A stretch of DNA of 64,000 nucleotides from Polyangiaceae bacterium (GTDB lineage: Bacteria > Myxococcota_A > Polyangia > Polyangiales > Polyangiaceae), in assembly GCA_016719945.1 (NCBI GenBank), contig JADJYE010000032.1:62001-126000 (forward strand), in the 5' to 3' direction. The translations under genes and the position numbers were made by a program. The notes below the pieces were generated by a model. That model saw only the letters and a list, made by a program, of their open reading frames with translations. It had not been told where the DNA came from and made no database searches. Below, piece after piece: positions 1-9,026 of the stretch (its first letter is position 1; each line of letters begins with the position of its first letter).

Positions 1-50
1 TAGAGCGCCTGCAGCGCCTCCAGGCAGGCGTTCTCGTCGGACGGGCTCAT
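1..50 (-). CDS. 5' end of an unidentified gene (partial)
   Basis: An ATG on the minus strand overlaps the TGA stop of the C45-type hydrolase by four bases (ATGA), and the frame stays open to the window edge. It gives only 16 residues, beginning MSPSDENACLEAL. The overlap implies translational coupling and membership in the same minus-strand operon. Too little is present to name a family. Confidence 0.55.
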   Translation of the reverse strand, partial: MSPSDENACLEALQAL

Positions 51-1537
51 TCGGCCCCGTGGTGCGGCGAGCCGGCCTCCAGCCACTTGTCGTAGCCGCC
101 GTCGAGCTTCAGCGGATCGGGCGGGAGCGTGACGACGGCCTCGCGGGGATCGGGCTCGTAGGCCGGATCGAGCAGGCGCTTGAGATCGAAGCGCACGAAC
201 TGCCCCATCAAGTGCGGCCCCTCGCTCACCCACAGGACTCTGTCGGTCGAGTCCATGACGACCGCGTGCGTCGCGATGAGCGCGTCGAGCGAGCTCCGGT
301 GACCGAGCGGGAGGTCGGCGTCACCGGGGCCTCGCTTGTCTCGAAGGATGTCGACGGCGCGGCGCGCGTCGATCTTGTCGGGCCTCGACAAGAGCTCGTC
401 GAGCCGCTCGCGACGCGGCACGGTCGAGGTGTTCTCGCGGACCTTCTGGTTCTTCGGGTCGGCCGCGCACGGGCCCTCGAAGTGGTTCGTCAGCGGCAGC
501 ACGGGCCCCTCCGCTCGACGCGCGAACGGCGGCTCGCCGGGCGCACGCTCGACCGCGGCCGACGCGCCGGTCGCGTCCGCGAGCAGCAGGATGTGGCTCA
601 CCATCGGCGCCTTGCGCTCGAGGATGGCCAGCGCCTCGTCGACCGTCCTCGCCTCGGAGAGCAGGGCGCGCGCCGTGTGCACGACGGGCTCTCCCTCGGC
701 GCGCGTGTCCCGCGCGCGCCCGCCGTGCACCACGATCGACAAGCCCTCCGCGTTCATGCCGGAGAGCACGCCGACCAGCCCAGGCCACGCGACGGAGGCG
801 AAGGGGATCTTGCCCTCTTCGTGGACGAAGAAGACGACCTTGCCCTCGTCGAAGGTGCTGCCCGCTTCGAAGTCGAAGTTGCGCGCCAGGATGGTGTGGC
901 CGTCGACGGTCGCGGGGCCGGTCGCGACGAAGCTGGTGCAGCCCATCATCGGGGAGTGCTCGAACCCGAGGGCGATATCGTAGAGCGAGTTCAGGTAGAC
1001 GAGCCGCTGGTACGTCGGGAAGTACCCGTCGAACGGGTCGGGCGAGAAGGCCCGCGCTTGCGAGGCGATCTCGGCGAGCCGCTCCTTGCTCATCTGCTCG
1101 TCGGCCCCCCGGTGGATGACGCGCGCGACGTCGAGGATGAGCCACCTGAGCGGCGCGATCGGCACGAGCTGCTCGAAGGTCGAGTAGAGCTGCGACTCCG
1201 AGCCGACCATCTCGCCGTAGAGCAGCTTCGAATGCTGGTGCCCGATGACCTCGGGCGTGCCGGACAGGCGAACCTCGAGGATGTTGCCGCGCTTCATGGC
1301 GTACGCGTGGCCGAAGCGGCGCACCTCGCCCTCGACGACCACCTCGCCAGCGGGCGGCGCCGACAGCGGCGGCGGGGACATCCGTGTCGCGAGGACGATC
1401 GCGAAGTGAGCCACGATCGGCAGCAGCAGCACGATCGCGAGCGCGATGAGCTTCTTCTTGTGCCGCCTGTGGAACGGCGCCTTGGCCGGCTTGGGCGCGG
1501 GCTCTCGGGCCGGCTCGAGGGCGGTGGGTTCGGGCAC
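47..1537 (-). CDS. Membrane-anchored C45/acid-ceramidase-like Ntn hydrolase
   Basis: 496 residues. A basic stretch (RRHKKK, about 24-29) precedes one hydrophobic segment (about 30-50), so the catalytic part should lie outside the cytoplasmic membrane. The Ntn-hydrolase signature is visible: MMGCTS puts the likely autoproteolytic nucleophile at Cys200, followed by the ARNFDFE motif (218-224) typical of peptidase C45, acid ceramidase and N-acylethanolamine amidase relatives. These families self-cleave before the Cys and hydrolyse C-N amide bonds in acylated substrates. The substrate here cannot be read from sequence. It lies 18 bases downstream of the GT2 gene and overlaps the next gene, suggesting one operon acting on a lipid or acyl-conjugated envelope component (inference). 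Fold assignment is fairly secure, substrate unknown. Confidence 0.82.
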   Translation of the reverse strand: MPEPTALEPAREPAPKPAKAPFHRRHKKKLIALAIVLLLPIVAHFAIVLATRMSPPPLSAPPAGEVVVEGEVRRFGHAYAMKRGNILEVRLSGTPEVIGHQHSKLLYGEMVGSESQLYSTFEQLVPIAPLRWLILDVARVIHRGADEQMSKERLAEIASQARAFSPDPFDGYFPTYQRLVYLNSLYDIALGFEHSPMMGCTSFVATGPATVDGHTILARNFDFEAGSTFDEGKVVFFVHEEGKIPFASVAWPGLVGVLSGMNAEGLSIVVHGGRARDTRAEGEPVVHTARALLSEARTVDEALAILERKAPMVSHILLLADATGASAAVERAPGEPPFARRAEGPVLPLTNHFEGPCAADPKNQKVRENTSTVPRRERLDELLSRPDKIDARRAVDILRDKRGPGDADLPLGHRSSLDALIATHAVVMDSTDRVLWVSEGPHLMGQFVRFDLKRLLDPAYEPDPREAVVTLPPDPLKLDGGYDKWLEAGSPHHGAE

Positions 1538-1555
1538 GGCGCGTCAGAGGATGGG

Positions 1556-2350
1556 CTAGGGGGACGGGGTGCGCAAGGGCGCGGCTGGCTCGTCGCCCGA
1601 GCCGGCGGTGCGCCCCTCGGCGCGGAACCTCTCCGCTCGAACCGCGCGGGTGATCCCGCGGGTCGACACCAGCGTGCGCAGGACGCGCTGGATGACGCGC
1701 ATGGGATCGCGGACCGAGTCGAAGTGGGTGGTGCGGTCTTCGGGGTACAGCACCTGGGTGCGTGTTTGCACCAGGGGGACCTTCGCCGCGATGCAGAGCA
1801 AGATGATCTCCGCCTCGAAGGCGTAGCCATCGTCGCGCCCGCCGACCTCGAGCACCCTGGGAAGCGGATAGCGGCGCAGGCCGCACTGGGTGTCGACGAG
1901 CCAGCGCCTCGAGAACGCCGACAGGAAGCCGTTGGAGATGGCGTTGGAGATGCGGTTCGGCCGGGGCGCGCCAGCGCCCTTGAGATCCCTCGTGCCGAGC
2001 ACGAGGGCGCGCGGGTCGACGTCCAGCAGAGCCAGGCGCTTCGCCTCGGCCGGCGGGTGCTGGCCGTCCGCGTCGAGCGTCACCGCCGCGGCGTGCCCGT
2101 CGGCCGCGGCGCGCGCGAGGCCGGTGCGGAGCGCGCGACCTTTGCCGGCGTTCTTCGCGTGCGTGAGGACCGTCGCGCCAGCGCTGCGCGCGATCTCGCC
2201 GGTGTCGTCGCGGGAGCCGTCGTTTACGACGTAGACCGTCCCGATGCCCTCGAACGATTGCACCGTCTCGCGGGCGACGGCGCCCAGGGTCCGCGCCGCG
2301 TCGTAGGCGGGGATGATCGCTGCAACTCTCACGGGGCCGCTCATTACCAT
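1556..2350 (-). CDS. Family 2 glycosyltransferase (polyprenyl-phosphate type)
   Basis: 264 residues with a GT-A fold. The N-terminal strand is AAIIPAYD, VVNDGSRDDT lies at 41-50 for nucleotide binding, and LDADGQH at 92-98 carries the metal-binding DxD. This arrangement resembles DPM1/polyprenol-phosphate mannosyl- or glucosyltransferases, which transfer a sugar from an NDP-sugar to undecaprenyl phosphate at the cytoplasmic face of the membrane. There are no C-terminal membrane helices, so it would act as a soluble or peripheral enzyme. Two possible ATG starts lie six bases apart (2350 and 2344). It heads a minus-strand operon with the C45-type hydrolase and diverges from the folate gene on the other strand. 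Confidence 0.85.
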   Translation of the reverse strand: MVMSGPVRVAAIIPAYDAARTLGAVARETVQSFEGIGTVYVVNDGSRDDTGEIARSAGATVLTHAKNAGKGRALRTGLARAAADGHAAAVTLDADGQHPPAEAKRLALLDVDPRALVLGTRDLKGAGAPRPNRISNAISNGFLSAFSRRWLVDTQCGLRRYPLPRVLEVGGRDDGYAFEAEIILLCIAAKVPLVQTRTQVLYPEDRTTHFDSVRDPMRVIQRVLRTLVSTRGITRAVRAERFRAEGRTAGSGDEPAAPLRTPSP

Positions 2351-2385
2351 AGATTGCAGGGCCGCAAATGAGTTAGCCAGGCGGC

Positions 2386-3042
2386 GTGAGCAGTGAGCAC
2401 GACGGCGACCGCGCGGAGAAACAGGATTCCGGCGCCCTCGAGCCGCTCGACCCGGCGGCCATCGCGGCGTTCGCCGCGGAGGCCAAGGCTCACCTGCGCA
2501 AGCGCGCGCGCAGCCTGCGCGCGTCTTTTCCCAGGTCGGCGATCGCGTCTCGCTCGGCCGCGATCCTGGCCCGCCTGCTGGAGCTGCCCGCGCTGCGAGC
2601 GGCGCGCGCGGTCGCGTCGTTCTACCCGATGGAGGCCAAGAACGAGGTCGACCTGCGCGCGCTGGACGCGGCCCTGCGCGCGCGGGGAGTGGTCGTCGCG
2701 TACCCCTCGATCGACCCCGAGACGCGGCTGATGACGTTTCGTGATCCTCGGGATCCCGCGACCATGCAGCCTCGCGGCATGATGGCGAGCGAGCCCGAGC
2801 CGAGCGCGCCGGAGGTCACGTCGCTGGACGTGATCGTGGTGCCGGCCCTGCTGGTCGACCCGCGCGGCCATCGCCTCGGGTACGGCGCCGGGTTCTACGA
2901 CCGCACGCTGCCCCGCTACTGTCCTCCAGCGCGCTCCATCGCCGTGGCGTTCGACTTCCAGGTCGCCGCCGATCTCCCGACCACACAGGGCGACGTCCCG
3001 TGCGACGAGGTCGTCACGGACGCGAGGCTCGTGAAGGGTTGA
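2386..3042 (+). CDS. 5-formyltetrahydrofolate cyclo-ligase
   Basis: 218 residues. The enzyme uses ATP to convert 5-formyl-THF to 5,10-methenyl-THF, returning the storage folate to the one-carbon pool. The signature GHRLGYGAGFYDR lies at 161-173 near the usual place, and the C-terminal Asp/Glu-rich end (CDEVVTDARL) is typical. The chosen start is the GTG at 2386. The first 30 residues are a hydrophilic extension absent from most family members (about 180-200 residues), so a later start is possible. It begins the plus-strand run that diverges from the glycosyltransferase operon, with 35 bases between the two starts. Confidence 0.9.
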   Translation: MSSEHDGDRAEKQDSGALEPLDPAAIAAFAAEAKAHLRKRARSLRASFPRSAIASRSAAILARLLELPALRAARAVASFYPMEAKNEVDLRALDAALRARGVVVAYPSIDPETRLMTFRDPRDPATMQPRGMMASEPEPSAPEVTSLDVIVVPALLVDPRGHRLGYGAGFYDRTLPRYCPPARSIAVAFDFQVAADLPTTQGDVPCDEVVTDARLVKG

Positions 3043-3073
3043 ACACCGAGCCGAGCTCTGAGACCCTCCGGCC

Positions 3074-3250
3074 ATGCCCACCTGCTCGGCCTGCAAGGAG
3101 GACGTCGAAGAGCTCAAGATGGTGAGCGTCGGCGGCAAGAAGAAGAAGTTGTGCGAGGACTGCGCCGACCGCGCCCGCGAGAGCGAGGCCGTCGCCGAAG
3201 AGAGCGAAGCCGTCGTGCAGCAGATGATGGGCTTCAAGGGCCGGCGTTAG
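3074..3250 (+). CDS. Small zinc-ribbon protein (58 residues)
   Basis: ATG at 3074 to TAG at 3250. The translation begins MPTCSACKEDVEELKM and has a second CEDC motif at residues 27-30, so two CxxC knuckles (Cys4/Cys7 and Cys27/Cys30) can make one zinc ribbon, linked by a GGKKKK turn. The C-terminal half is acidic, then Gln/Met-rich, ending FKGRR. The GC pattern at third positions is coding-like and the gene fits exactly between its neighbours: 31 bases after the folate gene and 6 bases before the transporter fusion, suggesting co-transcription. The function is unknown; a nucleic-acid or protein-binding ribbon is the plainest reading. Confidence 0.7.
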   Translation: MPTCSACKEDVEELKMVSVGGKKKKLCEDCADRARESEAVAEESEAVVQQMMGFKGRR

Positions 3251-3256
3251 TCCCGG

Positions 3257-6200
3257 ATGACGACAGGGCGCAGACTGCCCGTTGCGCCACTCGCGCTCGC
3301 GTTCTTGTGTGTCGGGGCAGGTGGGCTCGGCACGATCGCCGGGGACACCCTCTTCGTGTCGGCGTTCTCGCTCGGCGAGCTGTCGCGCTTCGTCGGCATC
3401 TCGTCGCTGGTCCGCGTCGGAGCGGCGTTCGCGTACGCGGCCGTCGCCGAGCGGCTGCTGGGGGCCGATCCCCCGCCCGCCCGGGCGGCGCGCTTCGACG
3501 CGGCGATCGTCCTGCTGACAGCGGCGACGTTCATCGCCGCCGCGATCGGCGCGAGCTCGAGCGACAAGGCGGTCCTCTACGCGGTGTGCCTCGCGCTGCT
3601 GGTGTTTCCACCGCTCTTGCCGCTGATCGCCTTCAACACGGCCGCGAGCTCGCTGCAGGCGCGAGACGCCAAGCGGGTGCTGCCGCTCGTCGCGGCGGCC
3701 GCGACCGTCGGCGCGATCGCCGCCGCGGGCGCCGCGGGGCTCCTCGCGAAGACCGTCGGTGTCCCCTGGATCCTCGTGCTCGCGACGGGGGTCGGCCTGA
3801 CGGCGGCGCCGCTGCTCGGCAAGGTCGCGGCGGCGGACGTGACGGCGCCCACTCCCTCGCGGCGGCCCGTCAAACCGGAGCAAGCTCCGAGCTTGCTCGC
3901 CTCGCTGCGCGGCGCGGCCGGCGACGCGCGCGGCACGGGCGCGGTGCGGGTCGTGCTGGGCTTCGCGTTCTTCGGCGGAGTGGCGACCACCCTCGCGGAC
4001 TACGCGTTCAAGGCCGCCCTCAAGGGCTCGACCGACCGCGAAGGCGTCGCGGCCGCGCTCGGCTTGTTCGGCGTCATCTCGAACGCCGTCGTCCTCCTGC
4101 TCCAGCTCGTGGTGACCGGACCGCTCGTCGCGCGGCTCGGCGTGGGGCGGACGTTGGCGGCGTTCCCGACGGTGCTCGGCGCCGCGAGCGTCGCGGCGTT
4201 CGCGCTTCCCCCGATCGTGGGCACCGGGCTCGCGCGGCTCGCCGAGACGATCGTTCGCTACGGCGTCGGCAACTCGGTGGCCGACGTGCTCCTCGTGCCG
4301 CTCGCTCGCGCCGTTCGGCTCCGCGCGAAGGTGCTCGTGAAGGGCGCTGCCTCACCGCTCGGCGCGCTCGCGGGGGGCGCCGCGCTCGCTGCGTTCGGGG
4401 AGAACGGGCCGCCCAGCGCCGCGCAGCTGTGGATGCTCACCGGAGCGTGCGCGCTGCTGCTGTGGTCCGTGAGGAAGGCCCCCAAGGCTTACGCGGAGGC
4501 GCTCACCGAGGCGCTCGCGAAGGGCCGCGACGGGCTCGACGTGAGCCCCGAGGCCGCGCTCGTCTTCCGCAGCGCGCTCCGGCGGCAGCTCACGTTGGGC
4601 GTCGCGGCCGGCGACGAGGCGGACGTGCGACGGACGCTCGAGCTGATGAGCGAGCGGTGGTTCTCGCTCGACGACGTGCGCCCTGCCCTCGCCGCGCGCC
4701 AGCCGGAGATTCGCCGCCTCGCCCTCGAGGCGGCGACGAGGCTCGGCGGCGCCGCGCCCGAGGCGCTGCTCTCCATGGTCCCCCCCGACGACGACCCCGA
4801 GGTGGAGCTGCGAGCGCTGTCGACGGCCCGCGCGCTCGGGTCGCTCGCCTCCCCTGCCCGGCTCGAGCGGGACATCGCCATCGCCGAGCGCGTGGGGGGG
4901 TCGGAGGTCCACGCGAGGCTGTGGGCCGAGGCAGTGCTCCACGAGGCGCTCGGGGGCAGAGCCGAGCTCGACGCGGGCGCGCGTGAGGGACAAGGTCGCC
5001 TCGATCGCGCCCTCAAGCGGCTGCGCAAGGAGGCACGCGAGGGCGCGACCGCGCGCCGCATCGCCGCCCTCGAGGCGATCGGTGAGCTCGGAGACCGTCG
5101 CGCAGAGCGAGAGGTGCAGCTGTCGCTGGCGTCGTCGGACGCGCGGGTCTTCAAGGCGGCGGCGGAGGCCGCGATCCGCCTCGAGGCGAGCGGGGTCGTG
5201 GCGGGCCTGGTGGCGCGGCTCGTGGCCGGGCCGCACCCCGCGGTCGCGGCGCGCGCCCTCGCGCTGGCCGGGCCCCGAGCCGTGCGCGAGCTGATCATGG
5301 CGCTGCCCGTGACGCGGGGCGAAGGCGCGATCGCGCCGACCGCGGTCGCCGACGGCCGCACCGTCTCGGGGACCGTCCGCGCGGCGCGCGCCCTCGCACG
5401 CATCGGCGAGAGCGCGTCGCGCGAGGTGCTCCCGTTGTTCGGGGAGCTCGGCCACCGCGCGCGCGTCGCCGTCGCGCGCGCGTTCGCGGCGCAGGGGCTG
5501 AGAGCCGACGGAGCCGAGCGCAAGCTGGTCGAGGAGGCCATCCAGAAGCTCGTGGCCTACGGCCGGGCGATGCTCGTGCACCGACGTGCGCACCCGAGCG
5601 GGCTCTCGGCGTGGGGTATCTCGAGGCGCCTCCACGAGACGTTGGAGGCGATCTTCGATCTCGCCTCCACCGTGGGGGACGCGCGCGCGCTCCAGCGAGG
5701 CAAGGCGTTCGTCGCCGCGAAGGGCCCAGGGCGAGAGAACGCGCTCGAGCTGATCGAGACCGTGCTCCCCGCGCCGCTCGGGCCCGAGGCGGCCCGCTTC
5801 GTGGCGGACGCGACCTCGGAGGCCCCCGAGCTCCCCGAGGGCGAGCCCCCGCCGTTGGACGGCTGGCTCGAGAAGTGTCGTAAATACGACGCGCGGGAGC
5901 TACCGTCGTCGGATCCGATGGCGACCGTGCTCGACAGGGTCCTCGTGCTGCGTGACGTGCCGCTGTTCGGCGCGCTCTCGGGCGAAGACCTCTACCCCGT
6001 CGCCGAGATCGCGGTGTTCGAGCTCGTCGAGCCGGACGTGGACGTGGTGAAGCAGGGAGAGCCCTCTGACGATCTGTACGTCGTCGTCGAGGGCGAGCTC
6101 TCCGTCGTGAAGGACGGCGGCGAGGTCGGCCGGCTCGGGCCTTCGAAGACGTTCGGCGAGCTCGGGGTGCTCGACGGGGAGCCGAGGGCGGCGACCGTAC

Positions 6201-6376
6201 GCTCGCTCGCGCCCTGCCGCCTGCTGCGCATCCCGCGGAGCGAGCTCGAGGCCCTGCTCGACGAGTCGCCCGAGCTCGCCAAGGGCATCATCGTCACCCT
6301 CCTCGGGTACGTTCGGGGAGGGCTCGGCCCGGGGAACAAGGCCGGCCAACAGGATCAGCCGACACACCCGCGATAG
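3257..6376 (+). CDS. MFS/NTT-like membrane domain fused to HEAT repeats and a cyclic-nucleotide-binding domain
   Basis: 1039 residues in three parts. Residues 1-415 contain about 10-12 hydrophobic segments resembling an MFS or ATP/ADP-translocase-like permease. About 430-850 is an Ala/Arg/Leu-rich helical solenoid with HEAT-like repeats. About 895-1015 is a CNB domain with a well-kept phosphate-binding cassette: FGE at 966-968 and RAAT at 977-980, the Gly-Glu and Arg that hold the cyclic phosphate in CAP/PKA-type domains. This suggests a membrane protein whose cytoplasmic tail senses a cyclic nucleotide. Cargo and ligand are not readable. It sits 6 bases after the small zinc-ribbon gene and 33 bases before the polyphosphate:AMP phosphotransferase. 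Confidence 0.72.
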   Translation: MTTGRRLPVAPLALAFLCVGAGGLGTIAGDTLFVSAFSLGELSRFVGISSLVRVGAAFAYAAVAERLLGADPPPARAARFDAAIVLLTAATFIAAAIGASSSDKAVLYAVCLALLVFPPLLPLIAFNTAASSLQARDAKRVLPLVAAAATVGAIAAAGAAGLLAKTVGVPWILVLATGVGLTAAPLLGKVAAADVTAPTPSRRPVKPEQAPSLLASLRGAAGDARGTGAVRVVLGFAFFGGVATTLADYAFKAALKGSTDREGVAAALGLFGVISNAVVLLLQLVVTGPLVARLGVGRTLAAFPTVLGAASVAAFALPPIVGTGLARLAETIVRYGVGNSVADVLLVPLARAVRLRAKVLVKGAASPLGALAGGAALAAFGENGPPSAAQLWMLTGACALLLWSVRKAPKAYAEALTEALAKGRDGLDVSPEAALVFRSALRRQLTLGVAAGDEADVRRTLELMSERWFSLDDVRPALAARQPEIRRLALEAATRLGGAAPEALLSMVPPDDDPEVELRALSTARALGSLASPARLERDIAIAERVGGSEVHARLWAEAVLHEALGGRAELDAGAREGQGRLDRALKRLRKEAREGATARRIAALEAIGELGDRRAEREVQLSLASSDARVFKAAAEAAIRLEASGVVAGLVARLVAGPHPAVAARALALAGPRAVRELIMALPVTRGEGAIAPTAVADGRTVSGTVRAARALARIGESASREVLPLFGELGHRARVAVARAFAAQGLRADGAERKLVEEAIQKLVAYGRAMLVHRRAHPSGLSAWGISRRLHETLEAIFDLASTVGDARALQRGKAFVAAKGPGRENALELIETVLPAPLGPEAARFVADATSEAPELPEGEPPPLDGWLEKCRKYDARELPSSDPMATVLDRVLVLRDVPLFGALSGEDLYPVAEIAVFELVEPDVDVVKQGEPSDDLYVVVEGELSVVKDGGEVGRLGPSKTFGELGVLDGEPRAATVRSLAPCRLLRIPRSELEALLDESPELAKGIIVTLLGYVRGGLGPGNKAGQQDQPTHPR

Positions 6377-6409
6377 CGAAAAAACGCGACGAACAAGGGG
6401 AGCGACGCG

Positions 6410-7885
6410 ATGTTCGAGTCTGCAGAGCTGGGGCACAAGATCACGAAGGAAGCCTACGAGAAGGAGGTGCCCACCCTCCGCGAGAAGCTGCTCGACGTGC
6501 AGTACGAGCTGCTCGAAAAGTCCCCGTTCTCCGTCGTGATCATCGTCGGGGGCGTCGACGGCGCGGGCAAGGGCGAGACCGTCAACACCCTGTACGAGTG
6601 GATGGACCCTCGCCACATCACGACCCACGCCATCGAGGCGCCCACGCCGGACGAGCAGGAGCGTCCGCTGATGTATCGCTTCTGGCAGCGCCTCCCGCCG
6701 CGCGGGAAGATCGGCATCTTCCTCGGCTCTTGGTACACCGACCCCATCATCGATCACACGTACAAGCGCACGAAGAGCGCCGACATGGATCGCTCGATGG
6801 AGGAGATCGTCCGCTTCGAGCGCATGCTCACCAGCGAGCGCGTGCTGGTGCTGAAGTTCTGGCTCCACGTCTCCAAGAAGGACCAAAAGAAGCGCCTCAC
6901 CAAGCTCTCCGGCGACCCCCGCACCTCGTGGCGAGTGACGCCCACCGACTGGGAGCACTTCGACATGTACGACCGCTTCCGCCGGATCAGCGAGCGGGGG
7001 CTGCGCATCACCTCGACCGGCGACTCGCCCTGGTACGTGATCGAGTCGTCGAACGACGAGTTCCGTGAGCTGTCGGTCGGCAACATCGTCCACGACGCGA
7101 TCAAGAAGCGCCTCGCCGACCCGGTGCAGAACGCGGCGCTGCACGCGCCCCCGCTGGTGAAGCCGATGGACGGCCTGCACCTGCTCAACGCGCTCGACCT
7201 GGCGCAGTCGATCGACAAGTCGACTTACGACAACGAGCTCGACAAGTGGCAAGGCAAGCTGAACCTGCTCTTCCGCCAGGACGGGATGCGAAAGCGCAAC
7301 GTCATCGCGGTGTTCGAGGGCGCCGACGCCGCGGGCAAGGGCGGCGCCATCCGACGTATCACGGGCGCCCTCGACGCGCGCCAGTACCGGGTCATCCCGA
7401 TCGCCGCGCCGACCGACGAGGAGAAGGCCCGCCCCTACCTGTGGAGGTTCTGGAGGAACCTGCCGCGGAGGAACAAGATCGCGGTCTTCGATCGGTCTTG
7501 GTACGGGCGCGTGCTCGTCGAGCGCATCGAGAAGTACTGCGACGAGGACGACTGGATGCGCGCCTACGGGGAGATCAACGACTTCGAAGAGAACCTGCGA
7601 GGCGCCGGGTCGATCGTGCTCAAGTTCTGGCTCCAGATCTCCCAGGAGGAGCAGCTGAAGCGCTTCGAGGACCGCGCGAAGATCGCGTTCAAGCGGTTCA
7701 AGATCACCGACGACGACTGGCGCAACCGTGAAAAATGGGAGCACTACCAGAGCGCCGCGGCCGAGATGATCGATCGCACCAGCACCGAATACGCCCCATG
7801 GACGATCGTGGAGGCGAACGACAAACGCTACGCCCGCATCAAGATCCTGCGGACGCTCTGCGAGCGCATCGAGCAGTCGCTCTGA
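6410..7885 (+). CDS. pap: Polyphosphate:AMP phosphotransferase (class II PPK2, double domain)
   Basis: 491 residues formed by two tandem PPK2 domains, the layout of Acinetobacter-type PAP, which phosphorylates AMP to ADP with polyphosphate. The first domain has GGVDGAGKGE at 47-56. The second has FEGADAAGKGG near 302-312 and the lid/catalytic stretch FDRSWYGRV, whereas the first domain has LGSWYTDP in that position. As in known class II enzymes the C-terminal half looks like the catalytic one and the N-terminal half is diverged. A purine-rich site (GGGGAG) precedes the ATG. The neighbours are the CNB transporter fusion upstream and a PLD protein 7 bases downstream. Confidence 0.92.
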   Translation: MFESAELGHKITKEAYEKEVPTLREKLLDVQYELLEKSPFSVVIIVGGVDGAGKGETVNTLYEWMDPRHITTHAIEAPTPDEQERPLMYRFWQRLPPRGKIGIFLGSWYTDPIIDHTYKRTKSADMDRSMEEIVRFERMLTSERVLVLKFWLHVSKKDQKKRLTKLSGDPRTSWRVTPTDWEHFDMYDRFRRISERGLRITSTGDSPWYVIESSNDEFRELSVGNIVHDAIKKRLADPVQNAALHAPPLVKPMDGLHLLNALDLAQSIDKSTYDNELDKWQGKLNLLFRQDGMRKRNVIAVFEGADAAGKGGAIRRITGALDARQYRVIPIAAPTDEEKARPYLWRFWRNLPRRNKIAVFDRSWYGRVLVERIEKYCDEDDWMRAYGEINDFEENLRGAGSIVLKFWLQISQEEQLKRFEDRAKIAFKRFKITDDDWRNREKWEHYQSAAAEMIDRTSTEYAPWTIVEANDKRYARIKILRTLCERIEQSL

Positions 7886-7892
7886 CGCATCC

Positions 7893-9026
7893 ATGCTCCA
7901 TCGGCTGATCGCTTGGTTGAAGGGCTCGCCGCCCCCGGCACCGGAGATGGCCGCCTCGTCGTCGCGCCCTGGCGGCGAGCGTGAGGCGCGCGAGCCAGCG
8001 GCGTCGCTCGCGCCGCCCCACGCGCCCGCGGCTCGGCCCGCCCCGAGGGACGAGCCCGCGCGCCCCTCGAAGGCCGAGCGCAAGGCCGAGCGCAAGGCGG
8101 CCGATCGGGACGCGAAGCGCATTCGCGAGCTCGAGCAGCGCGTCGCGAAGGCGGAGGAGCGCGCCAGGCGCTCCGACACCTCCAGGAGCGACCGCGACGA
8201 CGAGCTCAAGAGGGCGCTCGAGCGCGCAGAGCAGGCGACCGAGCGCGCGAAGCGAGCCGAGCAGGCGCTGAAGCGCGAGGAGGAGGCGAAGGCCCGCGAT
8301 TCGAAGCAGCGGCGCGCGAAGCAGCCGGACGCCGCCGCCGGGAAGCTCAAGGCCGCCGAAGATCAGCGGCGCGCCGCCGAGAAGCGCGCGAGCGACGCCG
8401 AGCTCACCGCCTCCGAGCGCGCGGCGCAGCTCAGCGCGCTCGAGCGCCGCTGCGCCGAGCTCGCCGAGGAGCGCGACGAACAGCGGCGGCGCGCGGAGAA
8501 GGCCGACGCTCGCGCGACCGCGATGGAGCGTGAGGTGCTGACGAAGGACGTCGAGTCGCCGCACGGCCGGGCGCGCCCGCGCACCACCCTCGACGTCTAC
8601 TTCAGCCCCGGCGACGAGTGCCTGCTCGCTATCCGCCGGGCGCTCGACTCCGCGGAGCGCTCGATCGACGCGTGTGTCTTCACGATCACGGACGATCGAA
8701 TCGCGCACGGTCTGCTCGAGGCGCACCGGCGCGGCGTCACCGTGCGCATCATCACCGACAACGACAAGTCCCACGACGAGGGCTCGGACGTCCGCCGGCT
8801 CGAGCGAGGCGGGATCCCGGTGCGCGAGGATCGCTCCGAGTTCCACATGCACCACAAGTTCGCCGTCATCGACGGCAAGGTCGCGCTGACGGGGAGCTAC
8901 AACTGGACGCGCGGGGCCGCGCACAAGAACGAGGAGAACCTCGTGGTGTCGAACGACCCGCGCCTGGTCGGGCCGTTCGAACGCGAGTTTCGCGAGCTCT
9001 GGAAGCGGCTGGAAGCCGGCGATTGA
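7893..9026 (+). CDS. Coiled-coil protein with a single phospholipase-D nuclease domain
   Basis: 377 residues. The first 25 residues are hydrophobic then Pro-rich. About 65-215 is a highly charged Ala/Arg/Glu/Lys heptad-like coiled coil. The C-terminal part (about 228-375) is a PLD-like domain with one HKD motif: His320-x-Lys322, Asp327, then TGSYNW. A single HKD per chain means the active site needs a dimer, as in the Nuc/MitoPLD group, which are phosphodiesterases or nucleases rather than true lipases. The coiled coil would supply dimerisation (inference). It follows pap by 7 bases. Its TGA abuts the stop of the convergent GST gene, sharing the palindrome TGATCA. Confidence 0.82.
   Translation: MLHRLIAWLKGSPPPAPEMAASSSRPGGEREAREPAASLAPPHAPAARPAPRDEPARPSKAERKAERKAADRDAKRIRELEQRVAKAEERARRSDTSRSDRDDELKRALERAEQATERAKRAEQALKREEEAKARDSKQRRAKQPDAAAGKLKAAEDQRRAAEKRASDAELTASERAAQLSALERRCAELAEERDEQRRRAEKADARATAMEREVLTKDVESPHGRARPRTTLDVYFSPGDECLLAIRRALDSAERSIDACVFTITDDRIAHGLLEAHRRGVTVRIITDNDKSHDEGSDVRRLERGGIPVREDRSEFHMHHKFAVIDGKVALTGSYNWTRGAAHKNEENLVVSNDPRLVGPFEREFRELWKRLEAGD

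Noticed and set aside
59..2371. A 770-codon open frame on the plus strand opposite the C45 hydrolase and glycosyltransferase
   Set aside because: It is Arg/Ala/Gly-rich with no fold, exactly antisense to two well-supported genes; high GC removes stop codons by chance.
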